Shown: positions 16,606 through 24,099 of the stretch, piece by piece
How the letters are laid out: each line of letters begins with the position of its first letter
How positions within the stretch are numbered: position 1 is the first letter of the stretch
Assembly (NCBI GenBank): GCA_034440455.1
Contig: JAWXCB010000077.1
Coordinates: 37,040 to 101,039 of the forward strand
Source: JAWXCB01 sp034440455
Lineage (GTDB): Bacteria > Bacteroidota > Bacteroidia > Chitinophagales > CAIOSU01
Reading direction: 5' to 3'
Length of the DNA stretch: 64,000 nucleotides
Program-made: the position numbers and the translations under genes
Notes under the pieces: model-generated
Seen by the model: only the letters and a program-made list of their open reading frames with translations
Database searches by the model: none
What the model was told of the DNA's origin: nothing

Positions 16606-18338
16606 GCTTCAATTATAGAAGAATTTAAAATTATTTTCAGTTCTTCCTTTGGCAATTTAGTTAAGTAGTTCTTGAATGTTCCTTTATATTCTCCTGTAAG
16701 ATGCTTGCTGTTTCCATCCCAATCATCAGCCATGTAATAATTATGAGATTCTTCCGATACGTCAATGGAGCCTTCTTCCATTTTTTCGCTGAAGAAACTA
16801 TAGTATTGAGACGCAAAATGAGTCAAGCGGAAAGTAAAGCAAAGTCTGTCTATGCTTGTATTGTTCGCTGTTGAATTATGGAGCAGATTGTTGTCAAACA
16901 CAACTGCTTGTCCCGCCTTTAGCGTCATTGGAACCTCATACTGTCTTAGCCATTCTGTATGGTGATTATGATATCCTCCAAAAGAAGACCCGAAAACAGC
17001 TCTATTTACCTTGTGACTTAATGGGATAATTGTAAGCGCGCCATTGTTGCTATCCACAGCTATCAATGGCACCCAAATTGCATAATGCGGTTCCAGTTGA
17101 TGATTAAGCAAAAGTGTGCTGTCTGCATGAAGATCAATATCGCCAGAGGTAAAAGCTTTTTTAGTATAAAACTGAGAAACAGGTATAATAAATTCTTTAA
17201 AATATTTTCTTAAAGGCGCGTCAACATTTGCAACTATAAAATTATGCATCTGCTTTTTCAAAACTGCATCGGTGTCCTGAAGCGTTGTGAATCTGCCGGG
17301 TGTTCTGTCCAGATTTCCAAAGTGGAGATTATACTCTTTTTTGAAAAGATCTATTGTTGCCAAATCTAACAAGTCAATTACTGCATAGCCCTCTTGATTT
17401 AACTTCTGCTCTAAATCACTGCCAACCGTTACATGCAACTGTTTTAATTGTGCGGCATTCACTTTTCCAACTTTATTCCGGTAGTGGACTATTAAATCCG
17501 CTGAACCGACTTCTTCGTTCTTTGTTGGACAAATTGCTTTTGTGTCGAAGAGAGTTAAACTTTCATCAATGATTCCTTTTTCAAGCGCTTGCAAGTGGGT
17601 GATTAATTTCTCTCCGGTAATCGCATAAAGTTCAGTGCGTTCCTGTTCAGCGTTTTTGTGGAAATAATAAGTAGGCGCGCTGTTTTCTACATAATTTGCA
17701 ATCACTGCAATCCGGTCGCTATCAGTTGTGTTTGGATGAGAAGCGTGAAATAATCCGTTGTGATAAATCAGCGCATTTCCCGGAGGCACAATGATGTCCG
17801 TAATCAACTGCTTCAATTTTTCCTCGCTGCGAATCACCGGAATACCATAGCTTCCTGAGCGGTAGTTGCCCAAAAACCGGTGACTGCCGGGCATAACGAA
17901 TATGCCGCCATTTGTAGGGCAAGCAAGTTGTAAAGGAATCCAAACCTGATAACTTCTGTGCTTTGATTCATCCACAATATTCCAATCCTGATGCAGCGAG
18001 AATTCTTTATTTACATGCGCTCCTTTTACCACAAAATGACCGATGAAGAAGGTGAACCCGGGTAGGATGCGCTGAATGCTTTCGTTTACAATGTTTTTTA
18101 TTTCACTGTTTATTTTCAGACTTTGCTCTATCGGGTTTGAATTGTGAGAGGAATAGAGTTGTTCAATTATTTTCGAGCCGAAATTTTCCTGATAAAGAGA
18201 ACGCAATTTTTCTATTTGCTCGTCATCAAAAACCTTTAACGTGCAAAACCCTAAGCTATCAAGCGCTTCTAAACAGGGATGATAAATAGTTTCTGAATGA
18301 TTTGTATCCATGTTCAACAGGTGATTTATTGTTGTCAT
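16602..18338 (-). CDS. Double-domain PhyH Fe(II)/2OG dioxygenase
   Basis: This 578-residue protein (569 from the second ATG at 18311) holds two PhyH domains. Domain 1 has H116-Q-D118 and H198 (FHASHPN). Domain 2 (about 310-545) is more divergent, with H404-A-D406 and H487 (LHNSTAN), and lacks the usual VDE after the HxD. Its 5' end overlaps the preceding gene by 80 bases, or 53 with the second ATG; no later start fits. Its 3' end overlaps the Wzt-like gene by 4 bases. The two domains look independently derived from those in the left-arm fusion. Confidence 0.88.
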   Translation of the reverse strand: MTTINHLLNMDTNHSETIYHPCLEALDSLGFCTLKVFDDEQIEKLRSLYQENFGSKIIEQLYSSHNSNPIEQSLKINSEIKNIVNESIQRILPGFTFFIGHFVVKGAHVNKEFSLHQDWNIVDESKHRSYQVWIPLQLACPTNGGIFVMPGSHRFLGNYRSGSYGIPVIRSEEKLKQLITDIIVPPGNALIYHNGLFHASHPNTTDSDRIAVIANYVENSAPTYYFHKNAEQERTELYAITGEKLITHLQALEKGIIDESLTLFDTKAICPTKNEEVGSADLIVHYRNKVGKVNAAQLKQLHVTVGSDLEQKLNQEGYAVIDLLDLATIDLFKKEYNLHFGNLDRTPGRFTTLQDTDAVLKKQMHNFIVANVDAPLRKYFKEFIIPVSQFYTKKAFTSGDIDLHADSTLLLNHQLEPHYAIWVPLIAVDSNNGALTIIPLSHKVNRAVFGSSFGGYHNHHTEWLRQYEVPMTLKAGQAVVFDNNLLHNSTANNTSIDRLCFTFRLTHFASQYYSFFSEKMEEGSIDVSEESHNYYMADDWDGNSKHLTGEYKGTFKNYLTKLPKEELKIILNSSIIEA

Positions 18339-19176
18339 TAAGTTGATTTGCCCACTCTAAGAAATCAGCAGCCTCAACGGGCGAGAAATCATATTCAAAT
18401 GTTTCTATGAGCGCGGCATTTGCAGGACGCTCTCCGCCTTTTAAATTGACGAAATCCGTTAAGGTCATTGCGTATTTTTCTACCTTATTTTTCGGATTGC
18501 CTTCCGGCAAAAAATAATGAAGTATCTCCGCATCTTCCGGCACCATCGCTAAAATAGCGGCTACTCTAACTTGCTCTGATAAGTTGGGATAGGAGGCGTG
18601 TATGCACGCATGATTAAGCACAACGCATTCCCCGATTTCGGTAGTAACATCTGTAAAATAGGTTGGAATCAGTGAGGCAACGCTTTCATATTTCCATGGA
18701 TAAGAAGGCAGCGGACGTATCGTGTCGCGCAGGCGATGGCTGCCTTTCAGAAACCGCAGGCATCCGTTGGCTTTGCTTGTGGGCGTAGTCGCAACCCAAA
18801 TATTGAAGGAGTAGTATTTGCGCTCATCTACAAAGCGCAAGTCCTGATGTGGTCCCAGCGCGGAAGCCTCACAGGATTGTTTGAGCAGGTAATTAGCCGC
18901 TATCGTTTTGTAGCGATGGAAATGTTTGTCAATTTCTTCAAACATCACTTGCTTAATAAACGCATCAGCGCTGGCTATCAGCGCGGCATTATCCGTGTCG
19001 TTGGTGGCATGAAATTTTTTTTTGTCAATCACCGTTTCATGCGCGCCCTGAGTATTGAAATAAAAATCATGCAGCCGCTTTACCTGTTCTTCTGAGAACA
19101 AGCGAAATTTCACAAAACCATTCTCATCAAATTCGTTTTGCAGTTTTTCATCGCGGAATACGCTAGGCTTTTTCAT
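18259..19176 (-). CDS. PhyH-family Fe(II)/2OG dioxygenase with LF-type C-terminal tail
   Basis: This 305-residue protein has H110-Q-D112 (PHQDLRFVDERK) and H193 (CIHASYPN). The beta strand after the motif reads NIWVATTPTS rather than IWVPLVD, and NGCLRFLKGSHR follows. It ends KSFRNYLSSLFRSA, a shared-type tail. The tail is encoded in the stretch that overlaps the next gene in another frame, so both reading frames are constrained there. It overlaps the upstream gene by 4 bases. Confidence 0.9.
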   Translation of the reverse strand: MKKPSVFRDEKLQNEFDENGFVKFRLFSEEQVKRLHDFYFNTQGAHETVIDKKKFHATNDTDNAALIASADAFIKQVMFEEIDKHFHRYKTIAANYLLKQSCEASALGPHQDLRFVDERKYYSFNIWVATTPTSKANGCLRFLKGSHRLRDTIRPLPSYPWKYESVASLIPTYFTDVTTEIGECVVLNHACIHASYPNLSEQVRVAAILAMVPEDAEILHYFLPEGNPKNKVEKYAMTLTDFVNLKGGERPANAALIETFEYDFSPVEAADFLEWANQLNDNNKSPVEHGYKSFRNYLSSLFRSA

Positions 19177-20066
19177 GTGACGCTTCGCTCAGAGTGCTTG
19201 AATAGATTTAAAACGGAGTTGATGATTGATGAGCGACTCCCCATGTTTTTCTTTAAGAGCGCATTGAATTCATCGGGCTTTAATTGCTTAAAGTCATGGT
19301 TTATTTCATTCTGAAAAATGCCTTTCAAAGGCGGGCATCCTTTTTTAAAATGCAGAAACGCTTCTTTTGTCATTCCGAATTTTTGTACAACATTCTTGCG
19401 GATATCCGGAAGATAAAAGTGGAGCAGCTCCGCCTCATTCTGATATGCCGCAATTACTGCGGCTACTCTGGGCGTATTTGTTTCATTTGAAAATGAACCG
19501 TGAACCACCGCATGATTAAAAATAATTGCTTCCCCGGCTTTCATCGGATAAGATTCCGAGTGTTGCTTGATTTCATCAATTACATTTTCATAACACCACT
19601 TATAGTCGTGCGTGGGTCTTAACGTATCTGTAAACGCATGACTTCCTTTTAGCAGATACATGCAGCCATTCTCTTTATTTGTGTCCTGTAGGGCTACCCA
19701 AATATTTACAGACACATACTTTGTTTCATCTACAAAAGTGATATCCTGATGCGGTGAAGTTTCAGATTCCGGAACGGGCATTTTTACCAAATAGTTGCCG
19801 AAAAGCAAATTGTAATTCACTAAGTACTTATCAATTGCAGGCGATATCACTTTCTGTAGCATATTGTCCACTTGCATTATCAGGGCAGCATCATTTGAGT
19901 GACTGGTTGTAATATATGGGATATTAATTTTTTCATGCGAATCAGAAACGGTTTTGTAAGCAGTCATCAATTCATTTACTTCTGCCAGAGTCAGTAAGGT
20001 GACTTTTACAAAGCCATTTTTTTCAAATCCGCTTTGAAGCTCTGCCGATTTAAATAATGGTTTCAT
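19173..20066 (-). CDS. PhyH-family Fe(II)/2OG dioxygenase with LF-type C-terminal tail
   Basis: This 297-residue protein has H106-Q-D108 (PHQDITFVDETK) and H189 (VVHGSFSN). The core has NIWVALQDT and NGCMYLLKGSH, resembling its two operon neighbours more than the left-arm genes, which points to local duplication. The C-terminus contains SIINSVLNLFKHSERSVT: the tail motif followed by ten extra residues. It shares 4-base overlaps with both neighbouring genes. Confidence 0.9.
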   Translation of the reverse strand: MKPLFKSAELQSGFEKNGFVKVTLLTLAEVNELMTAYKTVSDSHEKINIPYITTSHSNDAALIMQVDNMLQKVISPAIDKYLVNYNLLFGNYLVKMPVPESETSPHQDITFVDETKYVSVNIWVALQDTNKENGCMYLLKGSHAFTDTLRPTHDYKWCYENVIDEIKQHSESYPMKAGEAIIFNHAVVHGSFSNETNTPRVAAVIAAYQNEAELLHFYLPDIRKNVVQKFGMTKEAFLHFKKGCPPLKGIFQNEINHDFKQLKPDEFNALLKKNMGSRSSIINSVLNLFKHSERSVT

Positions 20067-20956
20067 ACAGATGCTTCAGTTCTGAACACGTTTTTGATCT
20101 TTTGAAAGTAATTGGCAAGCCGTCCCCTGTCTGCGCCAACTTTTTTGATGAAATCTTCCTTAGTGATTTCAGGAAAAGTAAACGAAATATATTGCTTAAA
20201 TGATTTGCTGTCGGGTTTGCCGTCTTTCGGCATGGAAATAAAAATATCCAGATCTAAGTGATATTGTTCTATTTTGTCTTTTACGGCATTTCTCTCCTTA
20301 TAGTACAACAGCCATTCTGCATTTTTAGAACAAATAAGCAGGGTGGCAGCTAATCTTAATTGACCGGATAAATTTTCAGTAGCACCGTGTATCGTGGCAT
20401 TATTAAAAATTACCGCCTCGCCTTTTTTTAAGGGTACATGCACTGCCATTTCTGCAAGGGAATCATTGAAACTTGCGTAATAGTTTGGAGTTTCTGGTAC
20501 AATTCTCAGCGATTTAACTGCATGGTTTGACCCTCTGATAAAATAGAGATTCCCATTTTTTTTATCGGTATCCTGAAGCGCTACCCAAACATTTGCGCTA
20601 CAGTATTTTGTTTCATCAACAAAAGTAGGATCCTGATGTGCGCCTGTGGCAGAACCAGCGCTCGGTTCTTTTATATGAAAGCACCCGACTAAGGATTCAA
20701 AGTCATTCAGAATTTTTTCCAGTTCGGGGACATAAACTGACTTAATAGTTGAATCAACCTGATAAATCAAATCAGCATTTGCGGTTTCAGTTGTGGTGTG
20801 ATGAAGAGACGCTACAGTTGCATGTTGTTGCAGTGTATTCTGAAATAGCTCCACTAATTTGTCAACCTGACTATCCTTGAGCAGGGGAATTTTTACAAAT
20901 CCATTTCTCTCAAATAAGGATTGCAAGTGTTTGTTTTTAAAAAGAGGCTGAACCAT
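20063..20956 (-). CDS. PhyH-family Fe(II)/2OG dioxygenase with LF-type C-terminal tail
   Basis: This 297-residue protein has H107-Q-D109 (AHQDPTFVDETK) and H190 (TIHGATEN). The normally invariant GSHK reads GSNH here, a substitution in the loop after the sixth strand. The core NVWVALQDT matches the next gene, suggesting a tandem duplicate. It ends LANYFQKIKNVFRTEASV, a shared-type tail plus a short extension. It is the first gene of the right arm, which runs through four PhyH genes to the ABC ATPase with overlapping ends throughout. Confidence 0.9.
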   Translation of the reverse strand: MVQPLFKNKHLQSLFERNGFVKIPLLKDSQVDKLVELFQNTLQQHATVASLHHTTTETANADLIYQVDSTIKSVYVPELEKILNDFESLVGCFHIKEPSAGSATGAHQDPTFVDETKYCSANVWVALQDTDKKNGNLYFIRGSNHAVKSLRIVPETPNYYASFNDSLAEMAVHVPLKKGEAVIFNNATIHGATENLSGQLRLAATLLICSKNAEWLLYYKERNAVKDKIEQYHLDLDIFISMPKDGKPDSKSFKQYISFTFPEITKEDFIKKVGADRGRLANYFQKIKNVFRTEASV

Positions 20957-21001
20957 TTTTGCTTACTCTTTTGAGTACCTAAACACTTATTGCGCCAAGG
21001 C

Positions 21002-21029
21002 TTGGGAAGATTAAAATTAGTTAAGTTTG
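21002..21029 (+). promoter_or_regulatory. Bacteroidota-type promoter of the 21081 oxygenase gene
   Basis: TTG at 21002-21004 and TAAGTTTG at 21022-21029 are 17 bases apart and lie 51 bases before the ATG at 21081. This is the best promoter match seen in the accessory part. Confidence 0.55.
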
Positions 21030-21080
21030 GCTTAGAAACTGTTGACTTAGGTCACTAATTATCGCCAAACAAAAGTTCAA

Positions 21081-21953
21081 ATGATTGAAACGCCACGCAT
21101 ATTTGGTTCGGATGTTTTCTTCAAGTTTATTGAAGTTCCCTTCGCAAATATTGAACAAGCCGGTTCATTGGTACATCAGATAAAAAGCAAAGAGATTGCA
21201 GGTTTTATAATGAAAAGTGTTTTCAAGCCTGATCAGATTAGCCAAATCAAAGACTTTCTGGGAAAATTATCGGAGAGCGAATTTATGCCTACCCCTTCAG
21301 GGAAAATTTTTCCAGCGCCATTTGCCATCATTACTGACACGGAGCAAATGCTGGATACTTATTATTCCAAACTTTCAATCCTTGATGATTACAAAAGGAG
21401 CAATCCTGCACTTAAAACTTTAACAGATACGCTGGATTTATTTTTCAAAAGCGTTGCAAACAACTATCAGGTCAGCATTCCCATTAACAAAATAAAAAAT
21501 ACAGAAGTCGCACCGGGAACATTCAGGCTATTCTATCCTAATAGAGGAGGGTTGCATGTTCATTGCGGTAATTTGTTTCAAGCACAATCTATGTTTTATT
21601 ACTCACTAATAAAAAATGACATAGATATGGATGACCAACTAAGTTATTTTGTAGTGTTGCAGCAATCCGAGACAGGAGGAGAATTAACATTATATGATAT
21701 GTTGTGGGAGAGAGCAAAGCGTAAAGAAAGTCCTGAAAACAACGAGTTTATTATAGATGACTCGGGGAGTCCTATTTATATAAAGGATATGAAGAGTTTT
21801 GCGGTAAAACCTGTACCTGGTGATATTCTTGTATTTTCAGGTGGTCCAATATGGCATCGGGTAGAAGATATAACAGGAACGATTCCAAGAATTACATTTG
21901 GAGGTTTCCTAAATTTCTCTAAGGATAACAAAGAGCTTTTCTACTGGTCATAA
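21081..21953 (+). CDS. Fe(II)/2-oxoglutarate oxygenase-like protein, not PhyH
   Basis: This 290-residue protein has a jelly-roll oxygenase core of a different subfamily. The N-terminal metal region is GGLHVHCGNLF with H159 and H161. The second half has PGDILVFSGGPIWHRVED with H259 and PRITFGGFLNFS with R270, the expected 2OG-binding arginine. The usual acidic ligand two residues after the first histidine is not obvious (HVH or HCG instead of HxD), so metal binding needs testing. It has its own promoter, and its 3' end overlaps the convergent PhyH gene by 6 bases. It is the only member of this subfamily seen here. Confidence 0.65.
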   Translation: MIETPRIFGSDVFFKFIEVPFANIEQAGSLVHQIKSKEIAGFIMKSVFKPDQISQIKDFLGKLSESEFMPTPSGKIFPAPFAIITDTEQMLDTYYSKLSILDDYKRSNPALKTLTDTLDLFFKSVANNYQVSIPINKIKNTEVAPGTFRLFYPNRGGLHVHCGNLFQAQSMFYYSLIKNDIDMDDQLSYFVVLQQSETGGELTLYDMLWERAKRKESPENNEFIIDDSGSPIYIKDMKSFAVKPVPGDILVFSGGPIWHRVEDITGTIPRITFGGFLNFSKDNKELFYWS

Positions 21954-22763
21954 TTTCTTTATAATTGACCTATTTACCAATTCTGCTTCTGTAATGATAT
22001 GGTGCGTATAGTTTATTCTTCTTTCTTCGGGTAAATCAGGATTACCACGAATGGCTACGGTTTTCAAAGTTCTTAATAAAGTAGCATCATCTAAGCAGAA
22101 TACTTTTACTTCATCGGTTGCCTCTCCTTGTTGGAAATAAAGAAAAGGAGCAGATTTAGGCAGTAGGGTAGCTGTAACAATCACGCGATGTTTGGAGGAA
22201 AGATTGGGAGAAGAACCATGAAAAATTGCCGGATGAAATACGAGTACCTGACCTTTCTTTAAAGTAACTGAGATAATTTGCTCAGATGAAAAAATTTTGC
22301 TGCTTATTCTCGCAGTTGGAAGCGAAGCCGACCGCAGATTATCAAACCATAAATGACTTCCCGGTAAAAAAAACATTGCGCCATTTTCTTCTGTGATGTC
22401 TGTTAAAGGAATCCAGATATTATACGCGCTGTGCTTTTTCTCATCGGTATAGCACCAGTCTTGGTGTAGCAATAGTTCATCTGGAGTATTAGCGGGTTTT
22501 ACAAGAAACGATTCTGTCACTGTTCTGTAGTCTGTGAAGTTTGCTTCATAGAAGGAATGCAGAATTTTTTTGAAATGCTGACAGATGCTTTTGTTTTGTT
22601 CAAAATCGTTTTCAAGCAGGCTGTAATAAAAATGGGGATGTGAAATTTTGAAATGAGCGCGAATGAAGGAATGCAGTTGTTCTGTCTCCTCAATCAGATT
22701 TGCATCTATCACGGCAAAGCCGGCTTTAGAAATTTCCTGAAATAGTTCCGCGCTTTTAAACAT
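21948..22763 (-). CDS. PhyH-family Fe(II)/2OG dioxygenase
   Basis: This 271-residue protein is the shortest PhyH here, with H100-Q-D102 (LHQDWCYTDEKK) and H182 (IFHGSSPN). The core has YNIWIPLTDIT and NGAMFFLPGSHLW. The C-terminus ends HIITEAELVNRSIIKKL without the LF tail. It stands alone, convergent with the preceding oxygenase gene and divergent from the cytochrome gene. A 142-base gap upstream contains no clear promoter. Confidence 0.9.
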   Translation of the reverse strand: MFKSAELFQEISKAGFAVIDANLIEETEQLHSFIRAHFKISHPHFYYSLLENDFEQNKSICQHFKKILHSFYEANFTDYRTVTESFLVKPANTPDELLLHQDWCYTDEKKHSAYNIWIPLTDITEENGAMFFLPGSHLWFDNLRSASLPTARISSKIFSSEQIISVTLKKGQVLVFHPAIFHGSSPNLSSKHRVIVTATLLPKSAPFLYFQQGEATDEVKVFCLDDATLLRTLKTVAIRGNPDLPEERRINYTHHIITEAELVNRSIIKKL

Positions 22764-22905
22764 AAACTACGCATGCAAAGTAAACCATTTCAGTTATTTT
22801 GTTCTTTGAAGCATTCAATGCCCTGTGTAAAAAGAATTTAGAATGAGTTGAGACTCAAAAGTTGATGCTAAATAAACAGAACGAACGCTTAGTTTTAAGG
22901 TTTGC

Positions 22906-24099
22906 ATGTTTTCAAAAAGAAAAATTCTGTTTGTTCTATTCTTTGTCGCACTTGCGGCTGTAATCATTTTGCCTTTTTCCAATTGCAACAGACATTCATC
23001 TGACGTTTATCATGGCTTTTTAGAAAGCGGTGAATTCAAAAAAATGGACAGAACGGAACAAACGCTGAAGTGCGCTTCTTGTCATCCGCAGGAGTATGCA
23101 AATGAAATGAAGGGTCCGCATTCCTATGCTTACAAAAGTTTAGTGGAGCACAAAGCCTTTGTGAACAGCAGCAGTTACCAGTGTGTTTTTTATACTGCGC
23201 ACGTAAACCGGTCATATGAAAACTGCATGGGATGTCATGCTCCGCAAAATCTGTATGAAACGCTGCTCAAGGATAGCTTGAATCAGCCCTTGCGGTTAGC
23301 TGAAAATCTTTTACAGGAAGCGCATCCGCGACCGCTCACGCGCGAGGGCGATGCGCAACGAGTCACCGGTGTTGACTGCATGAATTGTCATGTGAATGGC
23401 GGGCAGATAGTTTCACAAAAACACAATTTTAAGGCAGAGGATAGCATAGCCGCACTACAAACGATACCTGTGTTGACGATCAACAATATAAACTGCTACC
23501 TCTGTCATTTTGATGCGGTGCGTAACTTCAATTCCGATATAGCAATAAAACAAACCGGTTCCGCACTCTGCATGAATTGCCATCAGGAGCATGACGCGCA
23601 AGGCGAAGGTACCCATTATTTTTATTGGCAGCATGATGCCGCAGACAAACAGAATCCCAAGCCTGCTTTGCTGGTGGATGATTTTCATTTTGAAGCGTAT
23701 GAGAAAAATAAAACCGGAGTAATTACATGGATTAACACCATCATGCCTCATAAAATAAGTCCCGGACCTGAAATAGTCTTATTCTGCGATGTGCTTGACA
23801 AGGACTCTGCCGTACTGGGAAGCAAAACCATCCGTATTAATAAGAAAAAGGAATTTGACAAAGAGATGTACCCAAACCTTGAAAATAATTATTTGGCAGG
23901 CATTGAGGGAGATGATGTTCCACTTCATGGTGAAGCCATCGAATATCAATTCCCGCTGCAAAGAGCCGAAGATGCAGCATTTTTTAGAATCTCCTTTATG
24001 CACAAATCACAATACTGGTTTCCGGATTCGCTTGGAAAAGTCAGTTTAGTTAAAACTTACGCTTATGAAAAAGAGAAGCAGGTTTTACCTGTTCAATAA
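22906..24099 (+). CDS. Pentaheme c-type cytochrome, probable lipoprotein
   Basis: This 397-residue protein has five CxxCH heme sites: CASCH (56-60), CMGCH (107-111), CMNCH (158-162), CYLCH (197-201) and CMNCH (222-226). All lie in the first 230 residues. The remaining 170 residues form a beta-rich heme-free domain. The signal segment LFVLFFVALAAVIILPFSNC ends in a plausible lipobox (C27), so it may be lipid-anchored in the periplasm or outer membrane. The spacing recalls cytochrome c554-type proteins. No oxidoreductase partner is adjacent. Its 3' end overlaps the convergent membrane-protein gene by 15 bases. Confidence 0.85.
   Translation: MFSKRKILFVLFFVALAAVIILPFSNCNRHSSDVYHGFLESGEFKKMDRTEQTLKCASCHPQEYANEMKGPHSYAYKSLVEHKAFVNSSSYQCVFYTAHVNRSYENCMGCHAPQNLYETLLKDSLNQPLRLAENLLQEAHPRPLTREGDAQRVTGVDCMNCHVNGGQIVSQKHNFKAEDSIAALQTIPVLTINNINCYLCHFDAVRNFNSDIAIKQTGSALCMNCHQEHDAQGEGTHYFYWQHDAADKQNPKPALLVDDFHFEAYEKNKTGVITWINTIMPHKISPGPEIVLFCDVLDKDSAVLGSKTIRINKKKEFDKEMYPNLENNYLAGIEGDDVPLHGEAIEYQFPLQRAEDAAFFRISFMHKSQYWFPDSLGKVSLVKTYAYEKEKQVLPVQ

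Noticed and set aside
7883..20956. PhyH array as an assembly duplication
   Set aside because: The copies differ strongly in sequence, length, linkers and fusion state, so they are not collapsed or repeated reads.
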